From NCBI RefSeq assembly GCF_030056665.1, contig NZ_JASHIG010000007.1: DNA of 64,000 nt. One strand, 5' to 3'. Each line of letters opens with the position of its first letter. Positions within the stretch are counted from its first letter, which is position 1. The DNA is from Flectobacillus roseus (GTDB lineage Bacteria > Bacteroidota > Bacteroidia > Cytophagales > Spirosomataceae). A program made the translations under genes and the position numbers. The notes under the pieces are model-generated. The model was not told the origin of the DNA, ran no database searches, and saw only the letters and a program-made list of their open reading frames with translations. Shown in pieces: positions 18,178-27,816 of this stretch.

Positions 18178-19812
18178 ATGAAAAAGATAAAAATTACTGC
18201 ACTCTCAGTGCTACTCATGGGTAGCATGATGATGTCGTGCAAAGACCAACTCGATATTCAAAACCCTAACCAACCAACACCTGCCAGTGCTGCAACAGAG
18301 TCTGGGGTTGTGGGCTTGGCTCAAGGTGCCATTTATATTAATGGTTTTACTTCATCTGGTGACAAATACTATGATGGTGTTGTAGGGGCATTCTACAACG
18401 GAGTAATTGGTTTTCATGAAATGATGGGTGATGTTGTAGCTGCTGAGGCTGCTAACACGTATATGAACAACCTGTCAGCTCCTAACTCCGTTACTCTTGA
18501 TGACGGAACTGTAGTACCAAACCCGAACTCTCCAAGTCAGCAAATTACTTTGCTACGTAACGTAAATGTAAATGCTCAACAAGGTGGTAACCCAGGTTTT
18601 CACGAATGGGCTTTAATGTATGGGTTGAATAATGCAGCAAATTCAGTTTTGGAGGTAGTTGAAAAAACAACTTTCTCAGGTGACGCTGCAACGAAAAAGA
18701 ACACGATTAAAGCTTGGGCTTACCTTTGGAAAGGATACGCATATTCGCGTATTGGTTCAATCTATTATGCTGGTTTGGTTAACAATGCATCAAGTTCAAC
18801 TAATGGAAACTATTTAGCGAAGGAAAAAATTATTGACGAATCTAACGCTAACTATGACAAAGCGGCTGCTTTATTAGGAGCAATCACTAATACAGCTGAT
18901 TATTCTACCATAATGGGTGCTTTGATTCCAAGTTATTTCCAAACAGGAAAAGGTGCTGTGCCTACAACTGCACAGTTTATCAAGAACTTGAACACCTTGA
19001 AAGCTCGCAATATTATCGTAAATACGCCTGTGGCTTCGATGACGGCTGCTCAATGGAATCAAATTCTAACATTGACAAACGCGGGTGTTGGTGCATCTGA
19101 CCCTGTATTTGCTGGTAATACCAACACCGCTGGTGATATTTTCTCACCTTTGAATTACTCAGTTGCAGCACGTAGTGTAGGTGCTAATGCTTCAGGTGGT
19201 ACTTACAAAATTTCTGAACGTTTGATCCAAGATTTCAATACTGGTGACAAGCGTTTGGCTAATAACTTCAACCAATTTGCTGTTTGGGTTGGTAACTCTG
19301 ACCGTGGTAATGCTTTCAACACTCGTTGGGGTATCAAAGATGGTGGTAATGGTTTAGCAGGTGTAATGGTTTATACAAACCGTACAGCTGGTATGGCCGA
19401 ATTGTATATGTTAGGTAGCTACGAAGAAAACGAATTGATGAAGGCTGAAGCTAAATTATACACTGGCGATATCGCTGGCGCTGCTACTAGCATCAATACT
19501 GTACGTACTTACCAAGGTGCTGGTTTGGCTGCTCTTGCTTCAACAGACTTAGCTACAGTTAAAGAAGAACTTCGTAAAGAAAGACGTGTGGCTTTAGCAT
19601 TCCGTGGTTTGTCATTCTATGACGCTCGTCGTTGGGGTGTGTTGGATAGCGGTCGCAAAAATGCGGTAGTTATTTCTAAAGATGGTAAAACGATCAATAC
19701 CAAAGCTACTATTACTTATGGTTACTTGGATTACTGGGATGTGCCAGACAATGAATTGGCATACAACCCTGCTGCTGCCGGTAGTGCTCCAATCAAGAAC
19801 CCTAAACAATAA
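18178..19812 (+). CDS. SusD/RagB-family nutrient-binding lipoprotein
   Basis: A 544-aa lipoprotein with lipobox MMSC (C21), then a typical SusD body including the C-terminal SusD signature (KEELRKERRVALAFRG, FYDARRWGV). It is the partner of the SusC encoded 81 bp upstream. It differs from the SusD at 12180-13820: this copy has the classical RagB/SusD C-terminus, so the two pairs belong to different SusD subgroups. A strong terminator 65 bp downstream ends the two-gene operon. No enzyme gene is linked, so the ligand is unknown. Confidence 0.94.
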   Translation: MKKIKITALSVLLMGSMMMSCKDQLDIQNPNQPTPASAATESGVVGLAQGAIYINGFTSSGDKYYDGVVGAFYNGVIGFHEMMGDVVAAEAANTYMNNLSAPNSVTLDDGTVVPNPNSPSQQITLLRNVNVNAQQGGNPGFHEWALMYGLNNAANSVLEVVEKTTFSGDAATKKNTIKAWAYLWKGYAYSRIGSIYYAGLVNNASSSTNGNYLAKEKIIDESNANYDKAAALLGAITNTADYSTIMGALIPSYFQTGKGAVPTTAQFIKNLNTLKARNIIVNTPVASMTAAQWNQILTLTNAGVGASDPVFAGNTNTAGDIFSPLNYSVAARSVGANASGGTYKISERLIQDFNTGDKRLANNFNQFAVWVGNSDRGNAFNTRWGIKDGGNGLAGVMVYTNRTAGMAELYMLGSYEENELMKAEAKLYTGDIAGAATSINTVRTYQGAGLAALASTDLATVKEELRKERRVALAFRGLSFYDARRWGVLDSGRKNAVVISKDGKTINTKATITYGYLDYWDVPDNELAYNPAAAGSAPIKNPKQ

Positions 19813-19877
19813 GATTGAGTGCTGAGTTTAGAAATTTAGACTCATCGAACCAACTTAATCATTCATTGCTTTCATTC

Positions 19878-19912
19878 AAACGCCCCTTTGCCACGGTAAA
19901 GGGGCGTTTTTG
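19878..19912 (+). terminator. Terminator of the second susCD operon
   Basis: AAACGCCCCTTT (19878-19889) pairs perfectly with its complement ending at 19909 and runs into TTTTTG. It is GC-rich compared with its surroundings. Confidence 0.93.
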
Positions 19913-20034
19913 TTTATTCTACCATGTTAGAATTTTAGTTAAATTTTCGCTTTTTGTCATATTGCCATTCGCTTTTGGTCACAAGCAAAACAGATTATCT
20001 GAGCCAATTTTGTACTATCAAAACAAACAAAACT

Positions 20035-20985
20035 ATGAACTCAGATATTCTTATTTTAGGTGGAACAGGAAGCATCGGATATGCTTTTACCATGGAACTT
20101 GTAGCGCAAAAAATCCCTGTAACTTTGTTGGTTAGAGATATACATAAAGCTCAACAAATTTTTGATCAAACGCCATTGATTGAATTTGTAGAAGGAGATG
20201 TACAAAATGGTGCATTATTGAAAACTCTTGCCCAAGATAAAAAGGTGATATTTCATGGGATTAATTATTCTTATGAAGCTTGGAAAGGAAATATGCAACA
20301 GGCAACACAAAATGTCATTGAAGCTGCCAATCTAAACAAAGCTCAAATCATTTTTCCTGGTAATATATATAATTATGGTTTGGTTCAGACTCCTATTACT
20401 GAAGAAAGTCCAGAAAATCCTTGCGCTGTAAAAGGGCAAATTCGTGTAGAATTGGAAGCGATGATGCGTACTGCTGCACAAAATAACCTATGCAAATTAC
20501 TCATTGTGCGCCTTCCCGACTTTTGGGGACCCAATGTGATGAATGAAGGTGTTCGTCCCATTTTTGCGAATGCTCTCAAAGGAAAACCTATGCGATGGTT
20601 GTGCAATATGGATATTCCTCACCAGACGGTTTATACGCCAGATGCTGCCAAAATCATGGTTGAATTAATGAAGATTAAGCAGGTAGAGGAGGTGTCAGTA
20701 TATAATTACGGAGGGCAAGTACACAAATCTATGCGAACACTATTTGCCAAAATTGCTGAGCAAGCTGGACAGGCAGCCAAATATCAATTAATGTCAAAAT
20801 GGATGATAAATTTGTTGGCTATTTTTATTCCTGTCCTAAAAGAGATTAAGGAAATGACCTATCTCTATGAAAATACGGTGGTATTGAATGATGATAAGTT
20901 GAAAAAACTATTTCCTGAATTTAAAGAAACTCCGTTGGAGGAGGCAATAAAAACGGCTTTGTCATGGAAAGGATACCAGTCATAG
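20035..20985 (+). CDS. NAD(P)-dependent epimerase/dehydratase-like (atypical SDR) protein
   Basis: A 316-aa Rossmann-fold protein with the nucleotide-binding motif GGTGSIGYAF (about 8-17) just after the first beta-strand. It resembles extended/atypical SDRs of the NAD-dependent epimerase family; the substrate is unknown. The classical active-site tyrosine is probably the one in NIYNYG. An in-frame upstream start at 19954 would add 27 residues without Rossmann character, so the ATG at 20035 is chosen. It is transcribed alone, convergent with the AraC-type regulator. Confidence 0.85.
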   Translation: MNSDILILGGTGSIGYAFTMELVAQKIPVTLLVRDIHKAQQIFDQTPLIEFVEGDVQNGALLKTLAQDKKVIFHGINYSYEAWKGNMQQATQNVIEAANLNKAQIIFPGNIYNYGLVQTPITEESPENPCAVKGQIRVELEAMMRTAAQNNLCKLLIVRLPDFWGPNVMNEGVRPIFANALKGKPMRWLCNMDIPHQTVYTPDAAKIMVELMKIKQVEEVSVYNYGGQVHKSMRTLFAKIAEQAGQAAKYQLMSKWMINLLAIFIPVLKEIKEMTYLYENTVVLNDDKLKKLFPEFKETPLEEAIKTALSWKGYQS

Positions 20986-21021
20986 GTATTAATGCAAAAT
21001 AAAAATATGAGTAACTAGTGT

Positions 21022-21096
21022 GCGAAGGATTTCAAACTATTGCGGATTTCTGATTTCGGAAATTATATATATACCTTGTATTTTGAAATCCTTCGG
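21022..21096. repeat. Inverted repeat with heptamer core between convergent genes
   Basis: CGAAGGATTTCAAA (21023-21036) is matched by its exact inverted copy at 21082-21095. Between the arms lies GCGGATTTCTGATTTCGG, the ATTNNGG-type heptamer also seen at 29.2 kb and 41.1-41.4 kb. It lies between convergent genes and may also act as a transcription barrier in both directions. Confidence 0.7.
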
Positions 21097-21167
21097 ACAT
21101 CTCTACAGACGAATTTCTTTTTTAAATTAATCACTCCACTGCAATTCACTCAATTAGGAGTTATATT

Positions 21168-22163
21168 TTACGCCCTAAATGCGCTTGGCGTCTGTCCAGT
21201 CCATTTTTTGAAAGAACGATAAAAAACACTGGGTTCTGAATAACCAAGCAGATAGGCAATATCAGTCGTACTAGAATAAGGCTGTTTCAAATGTTTGATG
21301 GCTAATTCTTTTCGAGCATCATCCAATAATTGCTGGAAGTTTTTTCCTTCTTCTTTTAATTTTTTCTGGATATTTCGCACTCCAACCCCTAAAGTCATCG
21401 CTATATGATTAAGTGAAGGTTCTTGTCCAACCAAGCATTTTACAATCTCTGTTTTCACCACATCACTAAACATTGTTTTGGGTTGTAGGGGAGCTAGTAA
21501 ATCTTGGGCATGTTGCTCAAAAACAGGAAATAGGCTTGCATTGGCATTGAGGATAGGTTTTTCAAGCTGAGAACTTTCAAATACCATCCAATTTTTACCA
21601 GTCTCAAAAAATACAGGACATTGGAAAATTCTCTGATATATCGCTAAATCGCTTGTAGGGCTGTGTTCAAAGTGGACTTCTGAAAGTTTAAACTCTGAAA
21701 GCGTAAGCGCTCTGAAAGCACTGGCATAGACCGACATTTCGGACTCGAGGGCAAATTCAGGATAAATCATATCCTCAGAATTAACTCGTAAGTCAATAAT
21801 GGATATTGCTCCTTTTTGATGAAAGGTTGTTTCAACTGCATTACACACAATATCCTGATACTGACAAAGTTTCTCAATCGACTTTCCCAGATTGGGTGCG
21901 TGCATCATCACATACGCTAAAATACCCACCGAGATAGGGCTGATAATTTCGCCCATCTGTAAAGGAAGCGAACGGTCTCCTAATTTTTCAACGATAGCTT
22001 TCCAGATAGCTTGAACTTTAGCTATCTCAATTCTTTCATCAGGATTTTGTAAACTTTGACTGGAAATGCGAAGACTTTTCAAAATATCAGAAGTATCTAA
22101 TCCTCTAGTATTGGCTGCCCAAAGAATCATATTTACAGAACCTATCGCTAAAGTCTTTTTCAT
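21168..22163 (-). CDS. AraC-family transcriptional regulator
   Basis: A 331-aa protein. The N-terminal 190 residues fit the arabinose-binding-type sensor found in OruR/ArgR-like AraC regulators (PF12625-type). The C-terminal 100 residues carry two helix-turn-helix motifs ending in the family signature (DIAYLLGYSEPSVFYRSFKKWTG). Frames extend 12 bp upstream to a TTG, but the ATG at 22163 starts with MKKTLAIGS and is preferred. Regulators of this type commonly control catabolic genes; the target is not evident. The nearest divergent gene is the first tldD, 550 bp away. Confidence 0.9.
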   Translation of the reverse strand: MKKTLAIGSVNMILWAANTRGLDTSDILKSLRISSQSLQNPDERIEIAKVQAIWKAIVEKLGDRSLPLQMGEIISPISVGILAYVMMHAPNLGKSIEKLCQYQDIVCNAVETTFHQKGAISIIDLRVNSEDMIYPEFALESEMSVYASAFRALTLSEFKLSEVHFEHSPTSDLAIYQRIFQCPVFFETGKNWMVFESSQLEKPILNANASLFPVFEQHAQDLLAPLQPKTMFSDVVKTEIVKCLVGQEPSLNHIAMTLGVGVRNIQKKLKEEGKNFQQLLDDARKELAIKHLKQPYSSTTDIAYLLGYSEPSVFYRSFKKWTGQTPSAFRA

Positions 22164-22716
22164 GGAATAATACAAGTTGGTTTGAGGAGGTAATCAGTGG
22201 AGGCATCACCATGAAGTAAAGTTACAAATAGTCGTTTGATAATTGGAACTATACGAAAATTTTCAAACACAACCATCTCCAACGATTCAATTAAAACCTG
22301 ATTGCTTAAAGCCGAACGCTCATTGCCAATTCTCAAAACAATCTTTCCTACAAAAAGTCCTAATCTCCCAATTTTCTTCTGCAAAAAGTGCTATGTACCA
22401 ATATTTTCTTTTACAGATGTCGATAAAAGCCCGCATTTTGTCGAATAACGTATTGGATAATAGCCTAGATTTTGTATTTTTATTGTTAAGCATCACACAA
22501 TAACATGGCAACACGACCTATATGTTCTCTTTTAGGTCGAAAATTGAAAATTAATAAATCCACATACCAATAATTATTAATACAAGTTAATGTTGTCTTG
22601 TGTTGGGGCTTAAAAACGTAAAAGTATTTATTCAGGAGTACATCCAAACGGATAACCTCTTTTACAGAATCTATCTTATTTCAAAATTTATTTAACTTCA
22701 ATCAGCAAACCCCAAT
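22164..22716. other. Divergent intergenic region
   Basis: About 550 bp between the AraC-type gene (minus) and the first tldD gene (plus). Short frames on both strands have no homology-like features. A 7-bp inverted repeat (CGACCTA at 22514, TAGGTCG at 22533) is the only structure seen. It should hold promoters for both flanking genes, but no clear consensus was found. Confidence 0.45.
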
Positions 22717-24363
22717 ATGAGAAGAAGGGATTTTATCCAGTTGTCTGGTATGGGCTTAGGTGCGCTTATGGGTGCATCAGCTATACCTGTCTTGGGAAAT
22801 GTTGTTCCAGCCGAACATTTAATTGGTTCGGGTGTCGACGTAGCAACAAAGAAACGTTTAGCAGACGTAGCACTAAACGCTGCTAAATCCAAAGGCGCCA
22901 CATACACCGATGTTCGTATCGGACGTTACCTCCAACAGTATTTATTTACCCGTGAAAACAAAGTTCAAAACGTAGTGAATGCCGAATCTTATGGTGTAGG
23001 TATTCGTGTAATTGCCAACGGAACTTGGGGTTTTTCTGCTACTAGCGATGTTACACCTGAAGGTATTGCTAAATGCGCTGAAACAGCTGTTTCTATTGCA
23101 AAAGCAAACTCAAAAATCCAGAAAGAACCAGTAGTTCTTGCGCCACAAAAAGGGGTAGGAGAGGTTTCTTGGAAAACACCACTCAAAAAGAACTCATTCG
23201 AAGTTCCTATTCAAGAAAAAATCGATTTGTTGATGAATGTAAACGGCGAAGCTATGAAAAATGGTGCAGCCTTCGTTACATCTAACTTGTTTTTCATCAA
23301 CGAACAAAAATATTTTGCCTCAACCGACGGCTCTTATATCGACCAAGATGTTCACCGTATTTGGCCAACATTTACCGTAACTGCGGTAGATAAGCAAGCA
23401 GGTAAGTTTAAAACTCGTGATGCGATATCTTCTCCAATGGGGATGGGTTATGAGTATTTAGATGGTTTAGCTTCTGAAAAAATCCCTGGCCCCAATGGTT
23501 TGGTAGGATACCGCAATTCTTACGACATGGTCGAAGATGCGATTTTTGCAGCTAAACAAGCGAAAGAAAAATTGACGGCTAAGTCAGTAATGGCTGGAAA
23601 ATACGACCTCGTGCTTGATCCAAATCACCTAGGGTTGACAATCCACGAATCAGTGGGTCACCCATTAGAGCTTGACCGTGTGTTAGGATATGAAGCTAAC
23701 TATGCAGGTACAAGTTTTGCCACTTTAGACAAATGGAAAACCAAATCATTTAATTATGGTAGTAAATTAGTGAATATCGTGGCTGACAAAACTCAACCAT
23801 ATACCTTGGGTACAGTTGGCTACGACGATGAAGGTGTGCCTTGTAAAGAATGGGATTTGATTAAAGATGGCGTTTTGGTAAACTACCAAGCGATTCGTGA
23901 CCAAGTAAATATCTTGGGTGAGAAAGAATCTCATGGCTGTTGCTATGCCGACAACTGGGATTCAGTACAGTTCCAACGTATGCCAAACGTTTCTTTGCGT
24001 CCGGGTAAAGAGAAGTTGAACGTACAAGACATGATTAAAGGTGTTGAAAAAGGTATCTATATCATAGGACGTGGTTCTTATTCGATTGACCAACAGCGTT
24101 ATAACTTCCAATTTGGTGGACAGTTATTCTACGAAATCAAAAATGGTCAAATCACAGGAATGGTCGATGATGTGGCGTATCAATCAAATACACAAGAATT
24201 CTGGAACTCATGTGCTCAGATTTGTGATAAAGATGATTATCGTACATTCGGTTCGTTCTTCGATGGAAAAGGTCAGCCTTCACAAGTAAGCGCCGTGTCA
24301 CATGGTAGTGCCACGACACGCTTCAACGGAGTGAATGTGATTAATACAGGAAGAAAAATCTAA
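22717..24363 (+). CDS. tldD: TldD-family metalloprotease with Tat-type leader, copy 1
   Basis: A 548-aa TldD subunit. In known TldD/TldE pairs this subunit holds the zinc site and cleaves peptides, for example in microcin B17 maturation and CcdA degradation. The zinc motif H-E-x-x-x-H is seen at H310-E311-H315 (HESVGHPLELDRV). In E. coli TldD the third ligand is the cysteine of a CGKxGQ motif; the best match here is DGKGQ at D516, so aspartate may replace it. The N-terminus MRRRDFIQLSG followed by a hydrophobic stretch and VLGN fits a twin-arginine signal, so export is likely. The partner TldE gene starts 24 bp downstream. Confidence 0.93.
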   Translation: MRRRDFIQLSGMGLGALMGASAIPVLGNVVPAEHLIGSGVDVATKKRLADVALNAAKSKGATYTDVRIGRYLQQYLFTRENKVQNVVNAESYGVGIRVIANGTWGFSATSDVTPEGIAKCAETAVSIAKANSKIQKEPVVLAPQKGVGEVSWKTPLKKNSFEVPIQEKIDLLMNVNGEAMKNGAAFVTSNLFFINEQKYFASTDGSYIDQDVHRIWPTFTVTAVDKQAGKFKTRDAISSPMGMGYEYLDGLASEKIPGPNGLVGYRNSYDMVEDAIFAAKQAKEKLTAKSVMAGKYDLVLDPNHLGLTIHESVGHPLELDRVLGYEANYAGTSFATLDKWKTKSFNYGSKLVNIVADKTQPYTLGTVGYDDEGVPCKEWDLIKDGVLVNYQAIRDQVNILGEKESHGCCYADNWDSVQFQRMPNVSLRPGKEKLNVQDMIKGVEKGIYIIGRGSYSIDQQRYNFQFGGQLFYEIKNGQITGMVDDVAYQSNTQEFWNSCAQICDKDDYRTFGSFFDGKGQPSQVSAVSHGSATTRFNGVNVINTGRKI

Positions 24364-24387
24364 AACTTACCTTAAACAGCATCAACA

Positions 24388-25704
24388 ATGACGATTTTAA
24401 CGAAAGAAGAAGCTAAAAAAATCATAGATAAGGTTTTGTCTTTTTCAAAAGCTGACGAGATGAGTGTGGCACTTTCAGGAGGTCGCACGGGTAATATCCG
24501 TTATGCTCGTAACTCGGTTTCGACGAGTGGAGAATCATACAACTTATCACTCTCTATTACCGCAGTATTTGGCAAGCGTTCGGGTACTTCTACCATCAAC
24601 GAATTCGATGATAAATCTTTGGAAAAAGCCGTAAGACGCGCCGAAGAAATTGCTCGTTTAGCACCAGAAAACCCTGAGTTTGTTCCAGCATTAGGTCCAC
24701 AACAATATTTGGATCCAGCTAGCTTCTCTCAAAAAACAGCTGATATTTCTCCAGATTATCGTGCCAACGCTGCATTTGATAGTATCGACCCTTGTAGCAA
24801 GAAAAACTTGACTGCTGCGGGTTATATGGAAGATCGCACAGGTTTTAATGCCATTGGCAATAGCAAAGGACTTTTTGGATACAACAAAGCTACTTCGGTA
24901 GATTTCTCTATCACAGTACGTACTGCCGATGGTCTGGGTTCAGGCTATGCCATTCGTGATTTCAACGATGTTTCTAAATTAAGTACAAAGCAGGCAACTG
25001 AGATAGCGATGCAAAAAGCGATGGCGTCGACATCTGCTCGTGCTTTGGAACCAGGTAAATACACCGTAATTCTCGAACCAGCGGCTTCTATTGATTTGCT
25101 TCAGAATATGATGAGAAGTATGGACGCACGTAACGCCGATGAAGGTCGTAGTTTCTTGAGTAAAAAAGGAGGAGGTATTCGTTTAGGCGAAAAACTCTTC
25201 GACGAAAGAGTAAATATTTACTCAGACCCAATGAACATCGAAATTCCGGGTTCTCCATTTGCTGGGGATGGTCGTCCGCAAGAAAAAGTATTTTGGATTG
25301 AAAATGGTGTGGTAAAAAACCTTACTTATTCTCGTTTCTGGGCTGAGAAAAAAGGGGTAAAAGCCGTACCAAACCCAGGTGGTTTTATCATGATGGGCGG
25401 TACAGAATCTTTAGCTGACTTGATCAAAGGTACAGATAAAGGTATTCTGGTGACGCGCTTCTGGTATATCCGTGCGGTGGATCCTCAAACCTTGTTATAT
25501 ACAGGTCTTACTCGTGATGGTACTTTCTATATTGAGAATGGTCAAATCAAATACCCAATCAAAAACTTCCGTTTCAACGAGAGCCCTGTGATTATGCTCA
25601 ATAACCTTGAAGCCATGGGCAAGCCAACTCGTATTGGTGGATCATTGGTGCCACCACTCAAAATCCGAGACTTTACCTTCAGTAGCTTATCGGATGCAGT
25701 ATAG
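24388..25704 (+). CDS. TldE/PmbA-family protein, copy 1
   Basis: A 438-aa TldE/PmbA-type subunit, the non-metal partner of TldD. It lacks the HExxxH motif and shows the family landmarks SVSTSGE near the start, KALEPGKY-like (RALEPGKYTVILEP) and the C-terminal KIRDFTFSSLSDAV. No signal peptide is visible, unlike its TldD partner. If TldD is exported by Tat, this subunit would need to travel with it already bound, or the pair would not meet. The gene starts 24 bp after tldD, so co-expression is almost certain. A second, diverged copy is at 27817-29157. Confidence 0.9.
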   Translation: MTILTKEEAKKIIDKVLSFSKADEMSVALSGGRTGNIRYARNSVSTSGESYNLSLSITAVFGKRSGTSTINEFDDKSLEKAVRRAEEIARLAPENPEFVPALGPQQYLDPASFSQKTADISPDYRANAAFDSIDPCSKKNLTAAGYMEDRTGFNAIGNSKGLFGYNKATSVDFSITVRTADGLGSGYAIRDFNDVSKLSTKQATEIAMQKAMASTSARALEPGKYTVILEPAASIDLLQNMMRSMDARNADEGRSFLSKKGGGIRLGEKLFDERVNIYSDPMNIEIPGSPFAGDGRPQEKVFWIENGVVKNLTYSRFWAEKKGVKAVPNPGGFIMMGGTESLADLIKGTDKGILVTRFWYIRAVDPQTLLYTGLTRDGTFYIENGQIKYPIKNFRFNESPVIMLNNLEAMGKPTRIGGSLVPPLKIRDFTFSSLSDAV

Positions 25705-25718
25705 GTATTATAGCCTTT

Positions 25719-25789
25719 AGCTATCAGCTGTCGGCAGTCAGCTTTACATAACCAAAAGCTGATTGCTGATAGCCAATAGCTCATTGCCG
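25719..25789. repeat. Hairpin made of AGCTATC / ATAGCTC heptamers
   Basis: The left arm has heptamers at 25719, 25726, 25733 and 25740 (AGCTATC, AGCTGTC type). The right arm has them at 25755, 25762, 25769, 25776 and 25783 (AAAGCTG, ATAGCTC type). The arms pair at 22 of 27 positions, and most exceptions are G-U compatible. It begins 15 bp after the tldE stop. The rest of the 429-bp gap to the second tldD has no gene. Confidence 0.8.
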
Positions 25790-26133
25790 AAAACCTTTTC
25801 CGCTTACAACGAAAAAAAGCCATTCATCAAAATCAGCCATTGGCTAGCTGGGCATCTTCTTGAAATTTTGGTAAATTAAGATTGGGAAAACCTCTCAATT
25901 AGGCTCTTATTGCCTTTTGTAAGCGTTTGAAGTCTTAATAGGTTATTTGTTAGAAGTTGATTTGTTATATGGAAGTATCCATAAGTGTAAAAAATCGAGT
26001 CATCCACGATTTATACGATGATTGATGATTTCCTCTTTCTATTAACAGATAAACATTTAACAAATAACTACTTACAAAAAATTGAGAGAACGCCTCTTTT
26101 AAACGATTTTTCAATTAATAAACTAAAAAAAAC

Positions 26134-27774
26134 TTGAAAAGAAGAGATTTTATCCAGATGTCGGGTCTAGGTTTAGGAGCAATGATGCTGCCTAATATTC
26201 CGATTATGGGCAGGTCCGTTGCTGCCGAATCCTTTCTCAATGAAGGTATCGACGTAGCCGTGAAAAAACGTTTGGCGGATGCAGCGCTCAATGCTGCCAA
26301 GGCAAAAGGTGCAACTTATACGGATGTTCGTATTGGTCGTTATCTCAACCAGTTTGTAATTACGCGTGAAGACAAAGTGCAAAACATTGTAAACACCGAG
26401 TCGTATGGTGTAGGAGTACGTGTAATTGCTAATGGTTGTTGGGGTTTTGCCGCAGTAGTAGATGCCAAAACAGAGGCAGATACAGCCAAAGCAGCCGAGC
26501 AAGCAGTGGCAATCGCAAAAGCGAATGCAAAACTGATGAGTCAGCCTGTAGAACTTGCACCGCAAAAAGGATTTGGTGAAGTAAGCTGGAAAGCGCCTAT
26601 CCAAAAAAATGCTTTTGAAGTGCCTATTCAGGAAAAGGTAGATTTGTTATTGGGCGTTAATGATGCTGCTATGAAAAATGGCGCAAATTATGTTAACTCT
26701 CTTTTGTTTTTGGTAAATGAACAAAAATACTTTGCTTCATCTGACGGCTCGTATATCGACCAAGATGTACATCGTATTTGGCCAGTATTTACGGTAACTG
26801 CGATTGACCCTAAAACGGGTAAATTCGAAAATCGCCAGACTTTGAGTGCTCCTTCGGGTATGGGTTATGAATATCTTCAAACCAACCCTAAAGATAAAGT
26901 AACTGGTGTAACTACTCGTTACAACAAAGGCTATGATATGATGGAAGACATCATCGCAGCTTCGCAACAAGTAAAGCAAAAATTGGCAGCTAAGTCGGTA
27001 GAAGCAGGAAAATATGACTTGATTCTCGACCCATCTCACCTTTGGTTGACCATCCATGAGTCGGTAGGGCACCCGCTCGAACTGGACCGTGTATTGGGTT
27101 ACGAAGCAAACTTTGCAGGAACATCTTTCGCTACTTTAGACAAATGGCAGAGCAAAAACTTCAACTATGGTAGCAATATCGTGAATTTCTTTGCTGATAA
27201 AACTCAAGTCGGTTCGTTAGGTGCTGTAGGTTGGGATGATGAAGGCGTAAAAACAAAAAAATGGGATTTGGTCAAAGATGGTAAGTTAGTAAACTATCAA
27301 GCCATTCGTGATCAAGCAAAAATCATTGGAGAAACCGAATCACATGGCTGCTGCTATGCCGATAGCTGGTCTTCTGTTCAGTTCCAACGTATGGCGAACG
27401 TATCGCTTGCGCCAGGTAAAGAGCCTCTGTCTGTCGACGAAATGATTAAGGATGTAAAAAAAGGTATCTATATCATCGGTGACGGTTCATTTTCTATTGA
27501 CCAGCAACGTTATAACTTCCAATTTGGTGGGCAGTTATTCTATGAAATTAAAGATGGAAAAATCGTGGGTATGCTCAAAGACGTAGCTTATCAATCTAAC
27601 ACACAAGAATTCTGGAATTCATGTGCGAAGATTTGTGACGATCGTGATTACCGTTTGGGTGGTTCGTTCTTCGACGGAAAAGGTCAGCCTTCTCAATCAA
27701 GTGCGGTATCTCATGGTAGTTCAACGGCTCGTTTCAATGGCGTAAATGTTATTAATACGGCACGTAAAATTTAG
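26134..27774 (+). CDS. tldD: TldD-family metalloprotease with Tat-type leader, copy 2
   Basis: A 546-aa paralogue of the TldD at 22717-24363, clearly a tandem duplicate: long identical stretches, zinc motif H308-E309-H313 in HESVGHPLELDRV, and DGKGQ with D514 where a cysteine is expected. The leader KRRDFIQMSG plus a hydrophobic segment again fits the twin-arginine type. The start appears to be TTG at 26134: it gives the same leader as copy 1 and no ATG lies at that position. The partner gene starts 43 bp downstream. A rare start codon may lower its yield relative to copy 1. Confidence 0.92.
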   Translation: MKRRDFIQMSGLGLGAMMLPNIPIMGRSVAAESFLNEGIDVAVKKRLADAALNAAKAKGATYTDVRIGRYLNQFVITREDKVQNIVNTESYGVGVRVIANGCWGFAAVVDAKTEADTAKAAEQAVAIAKANAKLMSQPVELAPQKGFGEVSWKAPIQKNAFEVPIQEKVDLLLGVNDAAMKNGANYVNSLLFLVNEQKYFASSDGSYIDQDVHRIWPVFTVTAIDPKTGKFENRQTLSAPSGMGYEYLQTNPKDKVTGVTTRYNKGYDMMEDIIAASQQVKQKLAAKSVEAGKYDLILDPSHLWLTIHESVGHPLELDRVLGYEANFAGTSFATLDKWQSKNFNYGSNIVNFFADKTQVGSLGAVGWDDEGVKTKKWDLVKDGKLVNYQAIRDQAKIIGETESHGCCYADSWSSVQFQRMANVSLAPGKEPLSVDEMIKDVKKGIYIIGDGSFSIDQQRYNFQFGGQLFYEIKDGKIVGMLKDVAYQSNTQEFWNSCAKICDDRDYRLGGSFFDGKGQPSQSSAVSHGSSTARFNGVNVINTARKI

Positions 27775-27816
27775 CAATCCAAAACCTTTATTCCACTTTA
27801 ACTTCTCAAGAAAACT

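Noticed and set aside
22160..22514. Short frames on both strands between the AraC and tldD genes
   Set aside because: They overlap each other in several registers and lack any protein-like pattern or start signal.
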